Source of the DNA: Phil1 sp963643205
GTDB lineage: Bacteria > Bacillota > Clostridia > Christensenellales > CAG-138
Direction of reading: 5' to 3'
DNA: 32,215 bases
NCBI GenBank assembly: GCA_963643205.1
Contig: CAVIJJ010000020.1
Coordinates: 1 to 32,215, forward strand
Part shown: piece after piece, positions 30,125-32,215 of the stretch
Layout of the letters: the number at the start of each line of letters is the position of its first letter
How positions within the stretch are numbered: the stretch's first letter is position 1
The notes under the pieces: model-generated
What the model was told of the DNA's origin: nothing
Seen by the model: only the letters and a program-made list of their open reading frames with translations
The model's database searches: none
Position numbers and translations under genes: made by a program

Positions 30125-31210
30125 ATGGAAAACAAAGAAGTCATCCTTTCGGTAAAGGATTTGAACGTAAAATTCAGCCTGCGAGGCAAGGTACTGCACG
30201 CGATTCGCGGCATAAGCCTTGACCTGTATAAGGGCGAAAGCCTTGCGATAGTCGGCGAGTCCGGCTCCGGCAAAAGCGTATTCACAAAGAACTTCATAGG
30301 CCTTCTGGATAAGAACGGCTGGGTGGATTCCGGCGAAATACTCTATTACGGCCGTGATCCGGAGAATCCGATAGATCTTGCCAAGCTTAAAACCGAAAAC
30401 GATTGGTTCGGCATCCGCGGCAAGGAAGTGGCAATGGTCATGCAGGACCCGATGACCAGCCTTAACCCGCTTAAGACGATAGGCTGGCAGATAGGCGAAG
30501 CGCTGAAACTTCACCAGAACCTGCACGGCGAAGCCGCCAAGAAGAAGGCAATAGAGATTCTTGCGGACGTTGGCATACCCGAACCCGAGCGCAGATACGG
30601 CCAGTATCCGCACGAGTTCTCCGGCGGCATGAGACAAAGGGTTGTTATAGCCATAGCAATGGCCTGTAACCCCCGCATACTTATCTGCGATGAGCCCACA
30701 ACCGCTCTTGACGTTACAATACAGGCGCAGATACTGAACCTTATAAAGCAGCTTAAGGAAAAATATGAGCTGACCACCATTTACATAACGCATGACCTTG
30801 GCGTTGTCGCGAACGTTGCCGACCGTATAGCCGTTATGTACGCGGGTGATATAGTTGAAATAGGCACTACCGACGAGGTGTTCTACGATCCCAAGCACCC
30901 GTACACATGGGCACTGCTCAGCTCCCTGCCTCAGCTTGGCGTAAAGGGCGAGGATCTTTATTCCATAAAGGGTACTCCTCCGAACCTGTTCCATCCCATA
31001 CGAGGCGATGCTTTTGCCGCCCGTAATCCGCAGGCGCTGAAGATAGACTTTAAGCACAGGCCGCCGTACTTTGAGGTGTCGCCCACGCATAAGGCCCGCA
31101 CGTGGCTGCTTGACCCGAGGGCACCGCATGTTGAGCCGCCCGCGAGCATAAAGAACATAAGGAACATGAGAAAACTGCGCAGCAATAACGGAGGAAAGAA
31201 CAATGGTTGA
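30125..31210 (+). CDS. oppD: Oligopeptide ABC transporter ATPase OppD
   Basis: The 361-residue protein has Walker A GESGSGKS (44-51), Q-loop MQDPMTSLNP, signature FSGGMRQR (165-172), Walker B ILICDEP (185-191) and the switch His in ITHD (221-224). The C-terminal oligopeptide-ABC domain follows the usual line (GDAFAARNPQALKIDF at 294-309), but all four cysteines that often bind an Fe-S cluster there are replaced (GD, RN and so on). A similar Cys-free form occurs in other Firmicutes as far as I recall. It powers import with OppF. ATG at 30125 follows AAGGAGGG; the end overlaps oppF by 8 nt. Confidence 0.96.
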   Translation: MENKEVILSVKDLNVKFSLRGKVLHAIRGISLDLYKGESLAIVGESGSGKSVFTKNFIGLLDKNGWVDSGEILYYGRDPENPIDLAKLKTENDWFGIRGKEVAMVMQDPMTSLNPLKTIGWQIGEALKLHQNLHGEAAKKKAIEILADVGIPEPERRYGQYPHEFSGGMRQRVVIAIAMACNPRILICDEPTTALDVTIQAQILNLIKQLKEKYELTTIYITHDLGVVANVADRIAVMYAGDIVEIGTTDEVFYDPKHPYTWALLSSLPQLGVKGEDLYSIKGTPPNLFHPIRGDAFAARNPQALKIDFKHRPPYFEVSPTHKARTWLLDPRAPHVEPPASIKNIRNMRKLRSNNGGKNNG

Positions 31211-32150
31211 TATGACGAAAGAACCTCTGCTTCAGGTGCGCGATATGGAAGTAACCTTCGGCAAGGGCAAAAAGAAGTTCGTAGCCGTAAAGGGAGTTAA
31301 TTTCGATATTTACAAGGGCGAAACATTCGGCCTGGTTGGTGAGTCCGGCTCGGGCAAAACCACAATCGGCAGGGCGATAATCCGTATTAACCCCATATCA
31401 GCCGGCGAAGTAATATTCAACGGCCAGCGCATAAGCGGTAAGATAAGCCGCCAGCTGGATAAGCAGGTTACGCAGAAGATACAGATGATATTCCAGGACC
31501 CCATGGCAAGCCTTAACGAGCGCGCCAAGGTGGACTACATTGTAAGCGAAGGCCTTATAAATGTTCATCCCGAAATATCCAAGACCGATAAGGAAAAGGC
31601 GGTAAGCCAGGCATTGGCGGACGTTGGTCTGCTGCCCGAATTCGCCAGCCGTTTCCCGCACGAGTTCTCCGGCGGCCAGAGGCAGCGTATAGGTATAGCG
31701 AGAAGCCTTATAATGGAGCCTGAATTCATAATCGCGGACGAGCCCATAAGCGCGCTGGACGTATCAATTCGCGCGCAGGTGCTTAACCTTATGAGCAAGC
31801 TGCAGAAGGAACGCGGCCTTACGTACCTTTTCATAGCACACGATCTTAGCGTTATGCGCTTCATCTGCGACAGGATAGCCGTTATACACAAGGGCGTTAT
31901 AGTGGAGCTTTCCGAAACCGAGAAGCTGTTCTCGCATCCTCTGCATCCGTATACACGCGCCCTGCTTTCCGCAATCCCCATGCCGGATCCCGAGAGCGAA
32001 CGCGACAAAGTGCTTGAGGTATACGACCCCTCCTGCCACCATTACGAAACCGATAAGCCGGTTTGGACGGAAATCGAGCCCGGCCACTTTATAATGGCGA
32101 ACCAGGAAGAGCTTGCCAAGTACCGCGAGCAGATTGAAAACGAGGACTAA
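31203..32150 (+). CDS. oppF: Oligopeptide ABC transporter ATPase OppF
   Basis: The 315-residue protein has Walker A GESGSGKTT (46-54), Q-loop FQDPMASLNER, signature FSGGQRQRIGIARSL (155-169), Walker B FIIADEP (175-181) and IAHD (211-214). The C-terminal part ends with a VYDPSCHHYETDKP segment and HFIMANQEEL, typical of OppF/DppF in Firmicutes. It pairs with OppD as the second ATPase. The start at 31203 (site GGAGGAAAGAACA) overlaps the oppD stop by 8 nt; Met4 is an alternative. It is the last gene of the operon. Confidence 0.96.
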   Translation: MVDMTKEPLLQVRDMEVTFGKGKKKFVAVKGVNFDIYKGETFGLVGESGSGKTTIGRAIIRINPISAGEVIFNGQRISGKISRQLDKQVTQKIQMIFQDPMASLNERAKVDYIVSEGLINVHPEISKTDKEKAVSQALADVGLLPEFASRFPHEFSGGQRQRIGIARSLIMEPEFIIADEPISALDVSIRAQVLNLMSKLQKERGLTYLFIAHDLSVMRFICDRIAVIHKGVIVELSETEKLFSHPLHPYTRALLSAIPMPDPESERDKVLEVYDPSCHHYETDKPVWTEIEPGHFIMANQEELAKYREQIENED

Positions 32151-32168
32151 ACAAACCTAAATCGCATC

Positions 32169-32210
32169 AAAACCTCCGCCCGGGCACCCAGCTTCAGGCG
32201 GAGGTTTTTT
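32169..32210 (+). terminator. Intrinsic terminator of the opp operon
   Basis: AAACCTCCGCC (32170-32180) pairs perfectly with GGCGGAGGTTT (32197-32207) around a 16-nt loop, followed by a T run to 32210. It lies about 20 nt after the oppF stop. Confidence 0.92.
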
Positions 32211-32215
32211 CACGG

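Noticed and set aside
29099..31129. A 676-residue open frame on the minus strand, antisense to oppC and oppD
   Set aside because: It lies opposite two clearly real genes, has no ribosome site or recognisable domain, and its composition is what codon bias of the plus strand would give in that frame.

Overview
The window looks like a contig from an anaerobic, gut-type member of the Bacillota (class Clostridia), probably uncultured. Supporting signs are strong AGGAGG-type ribosome binding sites, sigma-A-like promoters (TTGACA/TATAAT with 16-17 nt spacers, often with an extended TG), some GTG/TTG starts, heavy use of ATA for isoleucine, a BspA-type leucine-rich repeat gene, and a PadR regulator coupled to a DUF1700-like start. 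The assignment below class is a guess. A run of 10 Ns at 25002-25011 is a scaffold join. No rRNA, tRNA, insertion sequence, prophage or CRISPR array was seen.

Layout. (1) 1-2411, minus strand: an accessory cluster of a 51-residue acidic protein, a VWA protein with a degenerate metallopeptidase domain, a DUF4760-like membrane protein, and a leucine-rich repeat protein cut by the window edge. (2) 2553-4565, minus: a flavin-reductase-like protein with an unusual C-terminal helical domain, and a U32-like TIM-barrel protein with a cysteine cluster. (3) 4583-7846, plus: a membrane protein, a P1/NylC-type self-cleaving hydrolase, another membrane protein, and a lipoprotein alpha/beta hydrolase. (4) 7857-11743, minus: an NSS sodium-dependent transporter, an M20 amidohydrolase and an M42 aminopeptidase. 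(5) 11740-13726, minus: a CDF metal exporter overlapping a Sir2 deacylase. (6) 13762-15146, plus: a class I-like aminotransferase.

(7) 15156-23466, minus: a compact aromatic amino acid operon, aroF-tyrA-aroB-aroA-aroC-pheA-aroE/K-aroQ. It holds every step from PEP plus erythrose-4-phosphate to phenylpyruvate and 4-hydroxyphenylpyruvate. Nearly all genes overlap by ATGA. It is preceded by what reads as a complete ribosome-mediated attenuator: a consensus promoter, a 17-residue Phe/Tyr-rich leader peptide (MIKAFAFAYFYYFTMTA), an antiterminator pairing and an intrinsic terminator. This is the most striking finding. (8) 23533-24068, minus: a PadR regulator with a 21-bp palindrome on its promoter and a short translationally coupled ORF that looks like a decayed DUF1700 gene. 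(9) 24111-24847, plus: a thymidylate-kinase-like protein. (10) 24956-32210, plus: an oligopeptide ABC transporter operon, oppA-hairpin-oppB-oppC-oppD-oppF-terminator, in which OppC carries a large extracytoplasmic insertion made of two related modules.

Together the genes suggest a peptide- and amino-acid-using anaerobe that imports peptides (Opp), may trim them (M42, M20, P1 hydrolase), takes up amino acids with sodium (NSS), and still makes its own Phe and Tyr under charged-tRNA control.
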